DNA of 64,000 nt from Rossellomorea orangium (GCF_019334305.1 NZ_JAHWGH010000018.1:196009-260008), one strand, 5' to 3'; shown: positions 46,843 to 61,290, counted from the first letter of the stretch. A program made the numbers and translations. The notes: generated by a model not told the origin, from the sequence alone.

Positions 46843-46877
46843 GGTGGTTTCATCCCCCTTTATAATGCGGTTCGTTC

Positions 46878-47348
46878 CTATGAAAATGTAACAGCCAATC
46901 GTGCAATGGCTATCTTATCTGTTGGAATTTCAACCTTCTTTTTTCGAGTCTTAATGGTTACTTCTAGTGATAATTGGTCTGAAGTATAGGAAAGAAGTGT
47001 CCCTTCGAAGGCTTTTTCGCCGTTCAAAGGCTCATACGTTTTTACATAAACGTTTTTGCCAATGGCTTTCTCGAAGTCCTTGTCTTTCTTTAAAGGACGT
47101 TCAGCCCCCGGTGAAGAAACTTCTAAAAAGTAATTATGAGGAATTGGGTCAATTTCATCTAACTTTTCACTAAGTCTTTCACTTACTATTCCACATTCTT
47201 CAATGTCAACACCTGAATCTTTATCGATGAATACACGAAGAAACCAGTTGGATCCTTCTTTTACATATTCCATGTCGATGAGTTCTAAAGACATGTCATC
47301 TAAGATTGGTGTAACAATTTCTTCTACAAGTGTTGTTATTTTGCTCAT
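46878..47348 (-). CDS. rimP: Ribosome maturation factor RimP
   Basis: RimP helps assemble the 30S subunit. From the ATG at 47348 (AGGAGGTAAGT upstream) the protein has 156 residues starting [16 protein letters not shown], near the family norm; the upstream in-frame ATG would add 12 unrelated residues. Conserved features: [14 protein letters not shown] and a C-terminal SH3-like domain. It heads the nusA-infB operon. Confidence 0.96.
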   Translation of the reverse strand: MSKITTLVEEIVTPILDDMSLELIDMEYVKEGSNWFLRVFIDKDSGVDIEECGIVSERLSEKLDEIDPIPHNYFLEVSSPGAERPLKKDKDFEKAIGKNVYVKTYEPLNGEKAFEGTLLSYTSDQLSLEVTIKTRKKKVEIPTDKIAIARLAVTFS

Positions 47349-47426
47349 ACTTACCTCCTGGTCTATAGGAAAATCTTGCACCAAGACTAGAAATGATAGT
47401 TCAAAAAATCTCCATGTAATAACGAA

Positions 47427-47451
47427 AGAGTGGGGTGCGACCCCACTCTTC
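47427..47451 (-). terminator. Terminator between polC and rimP
   Basis: An 11-bp perfect stem (arms 47427-47437 and 47441-47451, AAGAGTGGGGT with its complement, loop of 3). The T tract is modest (TTCGTTATT). It ends polC transcripts and separates them from the rimP-nusA-infB operon; I did not find a convincing rimP promoter. Confidence 0.8.
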
Positions 47452-47534
47452 TACCTTTAGAGCTATCTTTAGTATTTCCAATAAAAATATACCATAATCA
47501 ACATTTTTATGCAAACAATTCCCATGGTATCAAC

Positions 47535-50500
47535 TTAAAAGAGGGATAACTGATTCTTTTCAGGTAAAGCTTCCAGGCATCCGTGGTTGTCAAGATATTC
47601 TATAATGGTCTTGGATACGCGGCCTCTTTGTTGAAGGTCCTCTTTTGATAGGAATTCCCCATCTTTCCTTGCATTCACGATATTGATGGCAGCATTGGTC
47701 CCAAGTCCCGGTATAGAATTAAACGGAGGGATCAGTGTATCTCCATCGATCACAAACTCGGCGGCTTTTGAACGATAAAGATCTACTTTCTGAAACTTAT
47801 ACCCTCTTTCACACATCTCAAGTGCCAACTCAAGGACCGTCAAAGTATTCTTTTCTTTCGGAGAAGCATCCAGGCCTTTACTATTGATTTCCTCTATCTT
47901 GGCTCTTACAGCCTGAGAACCTCTTACCATCGCTTCGATGTCGAAATCCTCTGCACGGACGGTAAAATAAGCCGCATAGTAAAGGAGAGCGTGATGGACT
48001 TTGAAATAAGCGATACGAACGGCCATTAATACGTAAGCTGCAGCATGGGCTTTCGGGAACATGTACTTGATTTTCAAGCATGAGTCAATGTACCAGTCAG
48101 GTACCCCGTTCTTCTTCATCTCTTCCACCCATTCATCCTGCAGACCCTTCCCTTTACGTACAAACTCCATGATTTTAAAGGCAAGTGAAGGCTCGAGCCC
48201 TTGATAGATCAGATATACCATAATATCATCACGACACCCGATCACTTCGCTCAGGTTGCATATGTTGTTATGAATGAGCTCTTGTGCATTTCCAAGCCAC
48301 ACATCGGTACCGTGGGAAAGGCCAGAAATTTGGACAAGCTCGGAAAAAGTTGTCGGCTTAGTATCTTCAAGCATCTGACGGACGAACCTCGTCCCGAATT
48401 CCGGGATACCTAGAGTACCGGTCTTACACATGATTTGCTCTTCCGTCACTCCAAGTGATTCGGTACCGCTGAAGATTTTCATCACTTCAGGATCATCTGT
48501 CGGAATCGTTTTAGGATCGATTCCCGACAGATCCTGCAGCATCCGTATGACAGTCGGATCATCGTGTCCAAGAATGTCCAGCTTCAAAAGGTTGTCATGA
48601 ATTGAATGGAAGTCAAAATGCGTCGTTTTCCATTCCGAGCTCGAATCGTCCGCAGGAAACTGGATAGGTGAGAAATCATAGATATCCATGTAATCCGGCA
48701 CTACGATGATTCCTCCCGGATGCTGTCCGGTTGTTCTTTTCACACCGGTGCATCCACTGACCAAACGATCAATTTCTGCCCCACGGATTTGGAGCTGATG
48801 ATCATTCGCGTATCCCTTAACATACCCATAAGCGGTCTTTTCGGCAACAGTTCCGATTGTACCAGCACGGTATACGTTGTCCTCACCGAATAGAACCTTT
48901 GTATAGTTGTGGGCATTTGGCTGATACTCCCCCGAGAAGTTCAAATCGATATCCGGAACCTTGTCCCCTTTAAATCCAAGGAAGGTTTCAAACGGAATAT
49001 CGTGACCGTCTTTTTTATAAGGAACACCACAATCGGGGCAGTCCTTATTAGGCAGGTCGAATCCTGACCCCACTGATCCATCGTCAAAGAACTCGGATTT
49101 CTTGCAGGACGGGCATACATAATGAGGCGGTAAAGGATTTACTTCCGTGATTTCAGTCATGGTCGCTACAAAAGACGAGCCTACCGATCCACGTGAACCG
49201 ACCAAGTATCCGTCATCCAGTGATTTCTTAACCAGCTTATGGGAGATCAGATAGATGACCGCGAAACCATGTCCGATGATACTCTTCAATTCTTTTTCAA
49301 TCCTGGCTTCCACGATTTCAGGAAGCTCTTCTCCATAGATGCTTTTCGCCATAGCATAACTCATACGACGCATTTCTTCGTCTGCACCTTCGATTTTCGG
49401 TGTATAAAGATCATCTCTGATCGGCTTGATGACGTCTATCATATCGGCAATCTTATTGGAATTATCAACGACAATCTCTTTTGCCGTTTCTTTCCCCAAG
49501 AAGGAGAATGCATCGAGCATTTCATTCGTTGTCCTGAAGTGAACATCAGGGAGCTCATGGCGGTTCAAGGGATTCGCCCCACCCTGTGACCCGACCAGGA
49601 TTTTACGATAAATCTTATCTGTTTCATTCAGGTAATGAACGTTTCCGGTCGCCACCACAGGCTTGTCCAATTTCCGGCCAAGCTCAACGATGTTCTGGAT
49701 GATATCTTCCAGGTTCTTCTGACTTTGAACGATGTCTAATTCAATTAAATGCTGGTACACTTCTTTCGGATGAACTTCAAGATAATCATAGAATTGAGCC
49801 TTTTCTTCGACTTCTTCTTTCCCCTTCTGCATCATCCCTTCGAACACTTCACCTTTATCACAACCAGAGCCAACGAGAATTCCCGCGCGATACTTCTGTA
49901 ATTGAGAACGTGGAATCCGGGGGACACGGAAGAAATAATTCATATGAGAAATGGATACCAGCTTATATAGATTTTTCAATCCTTCTTCCGTCTGAGCAAT
50001 CAATGTACAGTGATACGGCCTTGACCGTTTGTATGAGTCCCCTTTTCCCATATAATCATTAAACTGTTTATGATTCGTGATTCCTTTTTCCACAGCATCT
50101 TTCAACATTTTCAGTAAAAGATATCCCGTTGTTTCGGCATCATAAATGGCCCTGTGATGCTGTGTCAATTCAATATCGAATTTCTTCGCCAATGTATTTA
50201 AGCGGTGGTTCTTGAATTGCGGGTACAGAAGCCTTGCAAGCTCGAGGGTATCAATGACTGGATTGGCAGCTTTCTGTATGCCGGCTTTTTGATATCCTGC
50301 ATTCAGGAACCCCATATCAAAGGATGCATTATGGGCGACCAGTATATCGTCGCCTACCCATTTATGATATCTATGAAGAACATCATTGATTTCTGGAGCT
50401 GTTTGTACCATGTCATCTGTAATTCCCGTCAGCTCTATCGTCGTAGCGGATAACGGATGATGTGGATTGGCAAATGATTCGAATTTATCAATGACCTCTC

Positions 50501-51854
50501 CATCTTTGATCTTCACGGCTGCAAGCTCAATGATGGTGTCGTAAACCGCCGAAAGTCCGGTCGTTTCCACATCGAACACGATAAATGTGCTATCTTCAAG
50601 AGGAAGGTCACGGTCATTATAAGCAATCGGCACCCCATCATCCACAAGGTTAGCTTCCACACCATAGAGGAGTTTAATATCGTTTTTCTTACTTGCGTTG
50701 TAAGCTTCCGGGAAAGATTGCGCTACAGCATGATCCGTTATCGCAACAGCTTTATGCCCCCATTTTTTTGCTTGGGCAACCAGGCTAGCCACTGAAGAAA
50801 CGGCATCCATCTGACTCATGGGTGTATGCATGTGAAGCTCTACTCTTTTTTCATCGGCCGGAGCCGTATCCAGTCTAAGAACAGGCTTAATTTCATTGAC
50901 ATCATTGGCGATCATGACAAGGTCGCGTACAAATGTATCATTTTGAATGCTGCCACGACAGCGGACCCACATCCCCTTTTTCATCATGTTCATGACGGCA
51001 GCGTCCTCTTTATCCCTGGAGAACATCTTAACGAGAATGGAACTTGAATAGTCCGTCACCTTAAAAGTCAGTAAAGTACGTCCGCTTCTGAGTTCCCTTG
51101 TTTCACAATCGAACACATATCCTTCGATGGCGATACGCCGTTCTTCATCATAAATCTCTTCAATTTTTCGGAAGTCAGCATCGTCCTTGATCGTGAGACC
51201 AAGTATGAACGGACCGCTCGGTGCATCACTTGCACCTTCTTTTTCGGCTTTTTCCATTTCAATAAGAGCCTGTTTCGCTCTTTCCTGGTCCTCTTTAAGC
51301 TTCTCTTCTAAAAATTTCTCATATTCGTTGTTTTGTTCTTCTACCTGACCTACCTCTGCATCGAGCACCAATTTAGGGAAACCGAAGTTTTCAAATGTCG
51401 AGGTAATCATATCACCATATTTCCTTTTCAACTGCGTAGCTTCTGTATCATTAGAAGCCTGAACAATTATTTTGTTTCCATTTATTTTAGGCTTTTGCGT
51501 ATTTAATAATTTTAATAAGGGCGGAGATATTCCTTGGATTTCTTTCACACAGTCCTGCCAGTAATCCAAGATATGCTGATCCGTCACATTCGGATTCAAC
51601 ACCCTGATCGTATAGCCTACATTCGCGATATGTTTAAAGGATGTTTGCAGCGCGATGGAAAATTTGCTCCATACGTTACAAGGGATGATTTCTTCAAATG
51701 TGAAGTGAAAATGCCATTTCTTTTCCTTACGATAAACTGCCAACTTTTCAATTTCAGCGTGTCTGAAATACTGAACAAAGGCATCTTCTGTTAGGCCTAA
51801 CTGCTGCAGCAGCAATTGAAACCTTTCTCTTTTGCCCAGGGGCTTCTCATCCAT
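47535..51854 (-). CDS. polC: DNA polymerase III PolC-type alpha subunit
   Basis: PolC is the leading-strand replicase of low-GC Gram-positives, with a built-in proofreading exonuclease. From the ATG at 51854 (GGGGGAA upstream) it has 1439 residues. In order: N-terminal and OB-fold regions, a PHP domain ([14 protein letters not shown] near 340), the DEDD exonuclease inserted in it ([13 protein letters not shown] near 425), then the polymerase with [10 protein letters not shown] (catalytic aspartates) and C-terminal QLSLF, the beta-clamp binding motif. Similarity to B. subtilis PolC is high throughout. It follows proS. Confidence 0.99.
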   Translation of the reverse strand: MDEKPLGKRERFQLLLQQLGLTEDAFVQYFRHAEIEKLAVYRKEKKWHFHFTFEEIIPCNVWSKFSIALQTSFKHIANVGYTIRVLNPNVTDQHILDYWQDCVKEIQGISPPLLKLLNTQKPKINGNKIIVQASNDTEATQLKRKYGDMITSTFENFGFPKLVLDAEVGQVEEQNNEYEKFLEEKLKEDQERAKQALIEMEKAEKEGASDAPSGPFILGLTIKDDADFRKIEEIYDEERRIAIEGYVFDCETRELRSGRTLLTFKVTDYSSSILVKMFSRDKEDAAVMNMMKKGMWVRCRGSIQNDTFVRDLVMIANDVNEIKPVLRLDTAPADEKRVELHMHTPMSQMDAVSSVASLVAQAKKWGHKAVAITDHAVAQSFPEAYNASKKNDIKLLYGVEANLVDDGVPIAYNDRDLPLEDSTFIVFDVETTGLSAVYDTIIELAAVKIKDGEVIDKFESFANPHHPLSATTIELTGITDDMVQTAPEINDVLHRYHKWVGDDILVAHNASFDMGFLNAGYQKAGIQKAANPVIDTLELARLLYPQFKNHRLNTLAKKFDIELTQHHRAIYDAETTGYLLLKMLKDAVEKGITNHKQFNDYMGKGDSYKRSRPYHCTLIAQTEEGLKNLYKLVSISHMNYFFRVPRIPRSQLQKYRAGILVGSGCDKGEVFEGMMQKGKEEVEEKAQFYDYLEVHPKEVYQHLIELDIVQSQKNLEDIIQNIVELGRKLDKPVVATGNVHYLNETDKIYRKILVGSQGGANPLNRHELPDVHFRTTNEMLDAFSFLGKETAKEIVVDNSNKIADMIDVIKPIRDDLYTPKIEGADEEMRRMSYAMAKSIYGEELPEIVEARIEKELKSIIGHGFAVIYLISHKLVKKSLDDGYLVGSRGSVGSSFVATMTEITEVNPLPPHYVCPSCKKSEFFDDGSVGSGFDLPNKDCPDCGVPYKKDGHDIPFETFLGFKGDKVPDIDLNFSGEYQPNAHNYTKVLFGEDNVYRAGTIGTVAEKTAYGYVKGYANDHQLQIRGAEIDRLVSGCTGVKRTTGQHPGGIIVVPDYMDIYDFSPIQFPADDSSSEWKTTHFDFHSIHDNLLKLDILGHDDPTVIRMLQDLSGIDPKTIPTDDPEVMKIFSGTESLGVTEEQIMCKTGTLGIPEFGTRFVRQMLEDTKPTTFSELVQISGLSHGTDVWLGNAQELIHNNICNLSEVIGCRDDIMVYLIYQGLEPSLAFKIMEFVRKGKGLQDEWVEEMKKNGVPDWYIDSCLKIKYMFPKAHAAAYVLMAVRIAYFKVHHALLYYAAYFTVRAEDFDIEAMVRGSQAVRAKIEEINSKGLDASPKEKNTLTVLELALEMCERGYKFQKVDLYRSKAAEFVIDGDTLIPPFNSIPGLGTNAAINIVNARKDGEFLSKEDLQQRGRVSKTIIEYLDNHGCLEALPEKNQLSLF

Positions 51855-51905
51855 GTTCTTTTCCCCCATTTCTATTCGTGTATCATACTTGTTTACAGAA
51901 TAAAA

Positions 51906-51948
51906 AGGGCTGACAGCAAAAGGATTGCCTCCTTTAAAGTCGAGCCCT
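51906..51948 (-). terminator. Terminator after proS
   Basis: On the minus strand AGGGCT.GAC..AAAGGA pairs with TCCTTTT..GTCAGCCCT (arms within 51906-51948), followed by TTTTTATTC. Its arms resemble other terminators in the window. It lies between proS and polC. Confidence 0.8.
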
Positions 51949-51955
51949 CTTAGGT

Positions 51956-53659
<1,704 letters not shown>

Positions 53660-53734
53660 CTACTAGCACCTCAGTTACCATATATATTATTTATGTAGTG
53701 TAAGAATTTCCTTTTCACTATTTTAACTTAAATG

Positions 53735-53786
53735 AACAGGCAGTGACACCCTCATTTTTTGATTACAAAGGGAGAAACTGCCTGTT
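53735..53786 (-). terminator. Terminator after rasP
   Basis: A 10-bp perfect stem AACAGGCAGT (53735-53744) with ACTGCCTGTT (53777-53786) and a 32-base loop, followed on the minus strand by CATTTAAGTTAAAA. It lies between rasP and proS. Confidence 0.7.
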
Positions 53787-53806
53787 TATGATTCATAGAT
53801 TGAATT

Positions 53807-55063
53807 CTACAAGAAAAATCTCTGAATGTCGTTCCATGTAACGACTAGCATTAGTACCATGAGAAGGGCAAATCCGACAAAGTGGACCATCCCTTCCATT
53901 TGCCGATCAACCGGTTTCCCTCTAACAGCCTCAACCGCAAAGAATAGGAGTCTTCCTCCATCAAGGGCCGGGATCGGTAATAGATTCATGATCCCAAGGT
54001 TGATACTTAGGATGGCTGCCCATCTCATTAGATAGTATATTCCGGATTTCGCAACTACATCTGTTGACTGATAGATTCCGACAGGTCCCGATAAGGCGTC
54101 GATAGAAAATTCACCCGAAACCAGTTTCCCCAGAAGGACAAAAATCATTTTCGTCCATTCATATGTTTGCTGGGCACTGTTGGTGACCACTTTCAGTGGA
54201 GACTTTTCGACCGGGCTATGAACTCCAATGATCCCAATCTCTTCCCCCTCAATTTCCTGAGGTTTTGGTGTTACAGGAATCTCGGTGTTGGAACCCCCGC
54301 GGTCAACATTGAACCTGAGTTCATCTCCTGGATGCTTCTGAATGATGGTTACGATATCATCCCATGTGGAGATTTCTTTCCCGTCAATACTAAGGACCAC
54401 GTCATCCTTTTGAAGCCCTGACTCTTTCGCAGCACCGTCTTCAGTCAATTCTCCCAGTACAGGGTCATTTGTCGGTACCCCTTGTAATAGGCCGACAAGA
54501 ATGAAGATAAAGAAAGCCAAAATAAAATTGAATAATGGTCCTGCAAAGATGGCCAACGCCCGCTGAGGAAGAGTCTTGGATGCGAACTGCCGGTCCCATG
54601 GGGCTATTTGCGTTTCCACACCATCTTCAATGAAAACAGCCTCTCTTGAAATAGAGAATGTTTTCAGCTCTTCCTCATCTTCTTCATATCCACGGATGTG
54701 AAGCCTGTGCTCTAAATCCGCTTCTTCCACTTCAATGACACGGATATTCGGATAGCGATCTTTGTTATTCAATACGATTTTAACAATCTTTTCATCCTGG
54801 TCCAATACAAGGCCAACACGATGACCTGCTTTAAGCTCCACCATTTCCGGATCTTCCCCCGCCATCCTGACAAAGCCCCCTAGAGGCAATAAGCGAATGG
54901 TGTAGGTTGTTTCATTTTTTTTGTAAGAGAAGACTTTAGGCCCGAATCCAATGGCAAATTCCCGGCAGAGAATCCCTGCGCGTTTAGCGAAAATCAGATG
55001 GCCCAGCTCATGAAAAAATACTAAAGCCCCAAAAATAACAATAAAGGCAATCACCGTTTGCAA
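53807..55063 (-). CDS. rasP: Site-2 intramembrane protease RasP
   Basis: RasP cleaves anti-sigma factors such as RsiW and membrane-left signal peptides within the bilayer. From the TTG at 55063 (AAAGGTGG upstream, 8-base spacing) it has 418 residues starting MQTVIAFIVIFG, like B. subtilis RasP. Zinc motif HELGH is at 18-22 within the first membrane helix; a PDZ domain lies near 210-280; NLLPIPALDGGR holds the third zinc ligand. GTG at 55075 is the alternative start. It follows dxr. Confidence 0.96.
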   Translation of the reverse strand: MQTVIAFIVIFGALVFFHELGHLIFAKRAGILCREFAIGFGPKVFSYKKNETTYTIRLLPLGGFVRMAGEDPEMVELKAGHRVGLVLDQDEKIVKIVLNNKDRYPNIRVIEVEEADLEHRLHIRGYEEDEEELKTFSISREAVFIEDGVETQIAPWDRQFASKTLPQRALAIFAGPLFNFILAFFIFILVGLLQGVPTNDPVLGELTEDGAAKESGLQKDDVVLSIDGKEISTWDDIVTIIQKHPGDELRFNVDRGGSNTEIPVTPKPQEIEGEEIGIIGVHSPVEKSPLKVVTNSAQQTYEWTKMIFVLLGKLVSGEFSIDALSGPVGIYQSTDVVAKSGIYYLMRWAAILSINLGIMNLLPIPALDGGRLLFFAVEAVRGKPVDRQMEGMVHFVGFALLMVLMLVVTWNDIQRFFL

Positions 55064-55184
55064 ATAAAAAACCACCTTTTTTATAACCTGTTCATAACAG
55101 ATTTAAATGTTTAAGTTAAACTATAAGAAACATGTCCACTATCAGTCTACGCTCCTGCTCATCCAAACATGCGCAGTTAGTGCA

Positions 55185-56327
55185 TTACACCCAGCTAGCA
55201 ACGAGTCTGCGTGTCTGTAGATCGATTTCATGAATGGTATCAAGATCAGGGGTATGTATAACATCGTGTGCACTGAGCGCCTTTTCAATATATGTTTCAA
55301 TATCCAGGAAAGATATCTTATTTTCCAGGAATAGCGCAACGCTTGCTTCGTTTGCCGCATTTAAAACGGTCGTCATACTGCCACCGATCCGTCCTGCTTC
55401 ATAGGCAAAAGCCAGGCACCGAAAGCGATTCTGATCCATTTCTTCAAAGTGAAGCTTACCGATCTCAACAAGGTTGAGCCGTTTCCCTGGTCTTTGGATT
55501 CTGTCTGGATACGTGAGGGCATATTGAATCGGAACGCGCATATCCGGAGTCCCCAGTTGGGCCATCACAGATGAATCATGGAATTGAATCATGGAATGAA
55601 TGATACTTTCTCTATGTTGCACGACATCAATTTGATCGTATGGGATATCAAATAACCAATGAGCCTCGATCACTTCCAACCCTTTGTTCATCATGGAGGC
55701 AGAATCAATGGTGATCTTTGCTCCCATTGACCAGTTGGGATGATTCAAAGCTTCATGAACCGTGACACCGATCAATTCTTCCCTCGTCCTATCCCTGAAA
55801 CTGCCGCCTGATGCTGTAATGATTAACTTTTCTATATTCTTTTCTTTTTCCCCTTGAAGAGCCTGGAAAATGGCAGAATGTTCACTATCAACAGGCAGCA
55901 AGGTTGTTCCTTTGCGTCTTGCCGCTTCCATCACAAGATGTCCCGCGGTTACGAGGGTTTCCTTGTTGGCAATCGCAATCGTTTTCCCTGCCTCGATTGC
56001 TTGAAGCGTTGGATATAATCCCACACTTCCCAGTACAGCATTGACGAGGATGTCAGCGTCATGATGACACGCCACCTCTACCAACCCTTCTTCCCCATAT
56101 AGTATCTTCACAGACGAGGGGATTTCCGTTGATAAGGTTTCGGCATCTTCTTTACGCTGAACAGAAACGAGTCTGGGATTGAATTCCGTGATTATTTTCC
56201 TGGCTTCTTCTATATTTTTACCAACAGACATGGCAGTCAGATTGAATTCTTCAGGATGCTCGCGAACGACGTCCAGAGTCTGAAGTCCTATCGACCCCGT
56301 AGCACCCATTAAACTGATATTCTTCAA
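55185..56327 (-). CDS. dxr: 1-deoxy-D-xylulose-5-phosphate reductoisomerase
   Basis: Dxr catalyses the second step of the methylerythritol phosphate route to isoprenoids, feeding undecaprenyl phosphate made by UppS two genes upstream. The 380 residues start [19 protein letters not shown] with the nucleotide-binding motif GATGSIG and contain [17 protein letters not shown] and [10 protein letters not shown], the substrate-binding region. The start is TTG with GGGAGGAG upstream (8-base spacing). It follows cdsA by 44 bases. Confidence 0.97.
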   Translation of the reverse strand: MKNISLMGATGSIGLQTLDVVREHPEEFNLTAMSVGKNIEEARKIITEFNPRLVSVQRKEDAETLSTEIPSSVKILYGEEGLVEVACHHDADILVNAVLGSVGLYPTLQAIEAGKTIAIANKETLVTAGHLVMEAARRKGTTLLPVDSEHSAIFQALQGEKEKNIEKLIITASGGSFRDRTREELIGVTVHEALNHPNWSMGAKITIDSASMMNKGLEVIEAHWLFDIPYDQIDVVQHRESIIHSMIQFHDSSVMAQLGTPDMRVPIQYALTYPDRIQRPGKRLNLVEIGKLHFEEMDQNRFRCLAFAYEAGRIGGSMTTVLNAANEASVALFLENKISFLDIETYIEKALSAHDVIHTPDLDTIHEIDLQTRRLVASWV

Positions 56328-56371
56328 CTACTACACTCCTCCCGAATGAAACTCCCCCTTTTTTGTCCACG

Positions 56372-57157
56372 TTACAGCAGGAAATGAAGAAGGGGCAGTA
56401 CAAATAGTAAACTATCGAAGCGATCCAGCATACCACCGTGACCCGGCAGGAGATTTCCTGAATCCTTTACTTTATAGTGTCTTTTTAAAGCAGATTCAAC
56501 TAAGTCACCAACCTGTCCGAAAACAGATAGAATGGCGGTGACAATCACCAGCTTAGGGATGCTCATATCAAGGTCGGTGAAAAATGTCATAACGACTCCG
56601 ACGATGACGGCACATACAATACCTCCAATAAAACCTTCAATGGTCTTATTCGGGCTAATTTCCGGCCAAAGCTTTTTCTTCCCCATTGCTCTTCCGATGA
56701 AATAGGCACCTGAGTCGGTTGCCCAAATGATAAATAATGCATAAAAGACGAACTGAACGCCTTCTTCTAAGCGGATTTCCATGAAGTAATAGAAACCGAT
56801 ACCGACATATAGAACACTAAGAAGAGAGAACGCCGCATCCTCGAAATTAAACCGATTCTTAGTCGCAACCGTATATGTTAAAAATAATAATACGGCAAGA
56901 AAAGCCAACTCAATTTTGGAATAGCCGAAATCTGATATGATCCCGATCGTTTCCGTCGGAATGAGGAAGACCCACAAAAGGGCGAGGGATAGTAATCCGG
57001 GAATGGTTAAAATCCATTGCCCCTTCATCTTTAAAGCCTCATATAAACTGATGGATGCGATCAAGTACATTAAAATGATAAATGGTGTTTCACCAAATAT
57101 GATGATCGGTAAAAATATTGCTGCCGCTACCACTGCTGTAATAATTCTTTGTTTCAT
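56372..57157 (-). CDS. cdsA: Phosphatidate cytidylyltransferase
   Basis: CdsA makes CDP-diacylglycerol, the precursor of all phospholipids, in the membrane. The 261 residues comprise about seven to eight hydrophobic segments and the C-terminal signature KDSGNLLPGHGGMLDRFDS with catalytic aspartates. The ATG shares one base with the uppS stop (TAATG), so translation is coupled. Its product is used by PgsA, also in this window. Confidence 0.97.
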   Translation of the reverse strand: MKQRIITAVVAAAIFLPIIIFGETPFIILMYLIASISLYEALKMKGQWILTIPGLLSLALLWVFLIPTETIGIISDFGYSKIELAFLAVLLFLTYTVATKNRFNFEDAAFSLLSVLYVGIGFYYFMEIRLEEGVQFVFYALFIIWATDSGAYFIGRAMGKKKLWPEISPNKTIEGFIGGIVCAVIVGVVMTFFTDLDMSIPKLVIVTAILSVFGQVGDLVESALKRHYKVKDSGNLLPGHGGMLDRFDSLLFVLPLLHFLL

Positions 57158-57948
57158 TAGGATTCCTCACTTTGTAACCCACCAAATCTTCTTGAACGAC
57201 CTTGATATGCTTCAATGGCTTCAATTAAATGTTCCCTGCCAAAATCCGGCCACAGTACATCAGTAAAGAAGAACTCTGTATAAGCCAATTGCCAAAGCAT
57301 AAAGTTACTTAAGCGGATTTCTCCACTCGTTCGAATAAGCAGGTCTGGATCTTTTAAGTCTCTTGTCATTAAATACTTTGAAAATACTTCTTCATTCAAT
57401 TCTTTCTCATCTAGTATTCCATTCTGCACATCTTTTAAGACATGCTTCATGGAATCAATGATTTCCGAACGGCTGCCATAATTCAAAGCAAAATTCAGGA
57501 TTAGTCCATCATTATGCTTAGTCGCTTCCATCGCTTTTGTAACGGCTGCCTTCGTATGATTCGGCAAGGCATCCGGCGAACCCATCATTTTCACTTGTAC
57601 GTTCTCTTCCACCAGCTCAGGAAGAAACGTTCCTAAAAATTCCTCGGGCAGCTTCATAAGAAACTCAACTTCCATTTTAGGTCGTTTCCAATTCTCTGTC
57701 GAAAAAGCATATAAAGTCAAGGCTTCAAGTCCCAGTTCATTTGCCAGTTTGGTAATTCTACGCACACACTTCATACCTTCATGGTGTCCGGCTACCCTTG
57801 GCAAAGCCCTTTTCTTTGCCCACCTTCCATTACCATCCATAATGATCGCTATATGACCCGGAACCGGGTGTTTTAGTAATTCTTGGAATCGAACATCCTC
57901 TTCCCCGGAAGTTTGTTGTCGTTTCCATTGCTTAAGCTTGTTTAGCAT
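57157..57948 (-). CDS. uppS: Undecaprenyl diphosphate synthase
   Basis: UppS makes the C55 isoprenoid carrier for peptidoglycan and wall polymers. From the ATG at 57948 (GGAGG upstream) it has 263 residues with the catalytic motif IAIIMDGNGRWAKKR, Asp38 being the catalytic residue, and the C-terminal RSRRFGGL. The in-frame ATG further upstream would add 20 unrelated residues. It lies downstream of frr across a 231-base gap containing a hairpin. Confidence 0.97.
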   Translation of the reverse strand: MLNKLKQWKRQQTSGEEDVRFQELLKHPVPGHIAIIMDGNGRWAKKRALPRVAGHHEGMKCVRRITKLANELGLEALTLYAFSTENWKRPKMEVEFLMKLPEEFLGTFLPELVEENVQVKMMGSPDALPNHTKAAVTKAMEATKHNDGLILNFALNYGSRSEIIDSMKHVLKDVQNGILDEKELNEEVFSKYLMTRDLKDPDLLIRTSGEIRLSNFMLWQLAYTEFFFTDVLWPDFGREHLIEAIEAYQGRSRRFGGLQSEES

Positions 57949-58113
57949 AAAAAATCCTCCACCAACAATCCAAAAAATATTTGCCCTTACTATCATATCA
58001 AAAAACAAGGAAGATATCTTTAAGAAAATAGATTATGTATATTCGTATCCGGTTTGAACGTAGTGGCGTTAGGGATCCACCCTAAATGACCTAAACAACA
58101 AACTAAATACCAA

Positions 58114-58157
58114 GGGACCGCCCCATAAGGAATATAAGTTCACTTATAGGTCGGCCC
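58114..58157 (-). terminator. Hairpin between frr and uppS
   Basis: A 16-base palindrome (58133-58148, TATAAGT/ACTTATA) forms the inner hairpin and an outer GC stem GGG(A)CCG (58114-58120) with CGGCCC (58152-58157) encloses it. A T-rich minus-strand tail (TATTTAGTTTGTTG) follows. Confidence 0.6.
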
Positions 58158-58179
58158 CCCGGGATTCGTTTATGAAAGA

Positions 58180-58736
58180 TTATACTTCCAGCATTTCTTG
58201 TTCTTTATCTTTTGCAATATTATCAATCTTGACGATGCTTTCGTCTGTTGCCTTTTGAACATCATCTGAGTATCCACGAAGATCATCTTCAGTGATGTCG
58301 CCGTTTTTCTCTTTTTTCTTCAATTCATCGTTTGCATCTCGGCGAATATTGCGGATAGCCACCTTTGCATCTTCTGCTTCTTTTTTCACTAACTTTACGA
58401 GCTCTTTACGGCGCTCCTCCGTTAATGCAGGAACCACGATGCGGATGATGTTCCCATCACTTGTAGGTGTAATCCCAAGGTCTGACTTCAGGATTGCCTT
58501 TTCAATGTCCCCTAAAGCTGATTTATCATAAGGCTGGATAACAAGCATACGGGCTTCAGGAATTGAAATACCTGCTAATTGATTAACCGGTGTCGGTGCA
58601 CCGTAGTAATCAACCGAGATCTTGTCGAGTAGAGAAGCATTAGCTCTTCCTGCACGGATGCTTGCTAGCTCACGTGAGAACGTTTGAATGGCTTTTGTCA
58701 TTCTTTCTTTTGCATTTGTTATGATCGTGTTTGGCA

Positions 58737-58737
<1 letters not shown>
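58180..58737 (-). CDS. frr: Ribosome recycling factor
   Basis: Frr, with EF-G, splits ribosomes after termination. The protein has 185 residues from the second ATG (58737), the usual length; the first ATG at 58740 adds one Met and makes an ATGA overlap with pyrH. AAGGGGG suits both. The sequence begins [17 protein letters not shown] and has the conserved [21 protein letters not shown] region. Part of the rpsB-tsf-pyrH-frr gene group. Confidence 0.98.
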
Positions 58738-59522
<785 letters not shown>

Positions 59523-59549
59523 CTAAAAATTGTTCAACTTTATCTGATC

Positions 59550-60431
59550 TTACTTGTTTACTTGGTTCATTACTTCTTCAGCGAAGTTTTCTTGACGCTT
59601 CTCAAGACCTTCTCCAACTTCGTAACGAGTGAAATCAGTTAAAGTAGCTTTATTTGCTTCAAGGTATTGACGTACTTTCTGATCTGGGTTCTTAACGAAT
59701 GTTTGATCCAGGATGCAGATATCCTCGAAGTATTTACCAAGACGGCCTTCCACCATTTTCTCAACGATGTTCTCAGGCTTTCCTTCGTTTAACGCTTGTT
59801 GCTTAAGCACTTCACGCTCACGTTCCACTTCTTCAGCAGAAACCTGATCGCGTGATACATACTTAGGATTTAAAGCTGCAGCGTGCATCGCAACGTCTTT
59901 CGCTACACTTGCATCAGTAGTGCCTTCTACCACTGTAAGAACAGCGATACGACCACCCATATGCAGGTATTCACCGAATGCAGCGTTGTCGCCCTTAGTA
60001 CGGATTTCAAAACGACGTAATGTGATTTTTTCTCCGATTTTTGCGATTGCAGCGTTGATGAATTCAGTTACAGTTGAACCATTTGCCATTTTTTGCTCTA
60101 GTGCTTCTTCAACAGAAGCAGGTTTGTTTGCAAGAAGATGGTCAGATAGTTCTTTAACAAGGTTTTGGAAGTTTTCGTTTTTCGCAACGAAATCTGTCTC
60201 TGCGTTCACTTCAAGAATGATTGCAGTGTTTCCTTCACTAGCGATGTACGTAGTTCCTTCAGCTGCGATACGGTCCGCTTTCTTAGCTGCTTTCGCAATC
60301 CCTTTTTCACGTAGGAAGTCAATTGCTTTGTCCATATCTCCGTCAGTTTCTGTTAACGCTTTTTTACAATCCATCATTCCAGCGCCCGTTTTTTCACGAA
60401 GTTCTTTAACCATTTGTGCAGTAATTGCCAT
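59550..60431 (-). CDS. tsf: Elongation factor Ts
   Basis: EF-Ts is the guanine nucleotide exchange factor for EF-Tu. From the ATG at 60431 (AAGGAGGAAACCTACA upstream) it has 293 residues starting [21 protein letters not shown]; an upstream in-frame ATG would add 14. The conserved [10 protein letters not shown] and [15 protein letters not shown] motifs are visible. It follows rpsB after a terminator. Confidence 0.98.
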   Translation of the reverse strand: MAITAQMVKELREKTGAGMMDCKKALTETDGDMDKAIDFLREKGIAKAAKKADRIAAEGTTYIASEGNTAIILEVNAETDFVAKNENFQNLVKELSDHLLANKPASVEEALEQKMANGSTVTEFINAAIAKIGEKITLRRFEIRTKGDNAAFGEYLHMGGRIAVLTVVEGTTDASVAKDVAMHAAALNPKYVSRDQVSAEEVEREREVLKQQALNEGKPENIVEKMVEGRLGKYFEDICILDQTFVKNPDQKVRQYLEANKATLTDFTRYEVGEGLEKRQENFAEEVMNQVNK

Positions 60432-60542
60432 TGTAGGTTTCCTCCTTAGTTTGACTATGTAGACTTTATTCACCGTTTGGTGAAAGTCATAAAATGTACT
60501 GCTTCTATAGTAGAGTGCAGTAGATGTGAATACTCTTTAAAA

Positions 60543-60576
60543 AAAGGTGATAAGGGTAAGCCCTCTTATCACCTTT
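60543..60576 (-). terminator. Strong terminator between rpsB and tsf
   Basis: A 12-bp outer stem (arms 60543-60554 and 60565-60576, AAAGGTGATAAG with its complement) capped by GG/CC, followed on the minus strand by TTTTTAAAGAG. It implies partial termination between rpsB and tsf. Confidence 0.88.
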
Positions 60577-60582
60577 CATTCA

Positions 60583-61290
60583 TTACTCAGCTGCTACAGC
60601 TGCTTCTTCACCTTGTTTAGCTTCTAGGATAGCGTCAGCCATTTTACCTGTAAGAAGCTTAACTGCACGGATTGCATCATCATTCGCAGGAATGACAACA
60701 TCGATTTCATCCGGATCACAGTTTGTATCAACGATACCCACGATAGGGATATGAAGTTTACGAGCTTCTGCTACTGCGATACGCTCTTTACGAGGGTCGA
60801 TGATGAATAATGCATCAGGTAGCGTGTTCATATCTTTGATTCCGCCTAGGAATTTAACTAAGCGTTCATGTTCTTTTTTAAGTTGAACTACTTCTTTCTT
60901 CGGAAGCACTTCAAAAGTTCCATCTTCTTCCATCTTTTCGATGTTTTTAAGACGTGTAATACGTTTTTGGATTGTTTCGAAGTTTGTAAGTGTTCCACCT
61001 AACCAACGTTGGTTGATGTAGTACATACCAGCACGTTCTGCTTCTTCTTTAACAGACTCTTGTGCTTGTTTTTTTGTTCCAACGAAAAGAACTTTACCGC
61101 CGTTACCAGCTAATTCTTTCACGAAGTTATAAGCTTCTTCAACCTTTTTAACTGTTTTTTGAAGGTCGATGATGTAGATGCCGTTACGCTCAGTGAAGAT
61201 GTATCTCTTCATTTTTGGGTTCCAACGGCGAGTTTGGTGTCCGAAATGTACACCAGCTTCTAGCAATTGTTTCATAGAAATTACTGACAT
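60583..61290 (-). CDS. rpsB: 30S ribosomal protein S2
   Basis: S2 is a late-binding protein of the 30S platform. The 235 residues start [27 protein letters not shown] and carry the conserved [17 protein letters not shown] segment ([23 protein letters not shown]). AGGAGGAAACACAC precedes the ATG. It has its own SigA-type promoter and a leader of about 115 bases that could take part in S2 autoregulation. Confidence 0.99.
   Translation of the reverse strand: MSVISMKQLLEAGVHFGHQTRRWNPKMKRYIFTERNGIYIIDLQKTVKKVEEAYNFVKELAGNGGKVLFVGTKKQAQESVKEEAERAGMYYINQRWLGGTLTNFETIQKRITRLKNIEKMEEDGTFEVLPKKEVVQLKKEHERLVKFLGGIKDMNTLPDALFIIDPRKERIAVAEARKLHIPIVGIVDTNCDPDEIDVVIPANDDAIRAVKLLTGKMADAILEAKQGEEAAVAAE

Noticed and set aside
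53660-53734. T-box riboswitch upstream of proS
   Set aside because: Only about 75 bases separate the rasP terminator from proS, too short for a T-box, and no specifier-loop or T-box sequence is seen.
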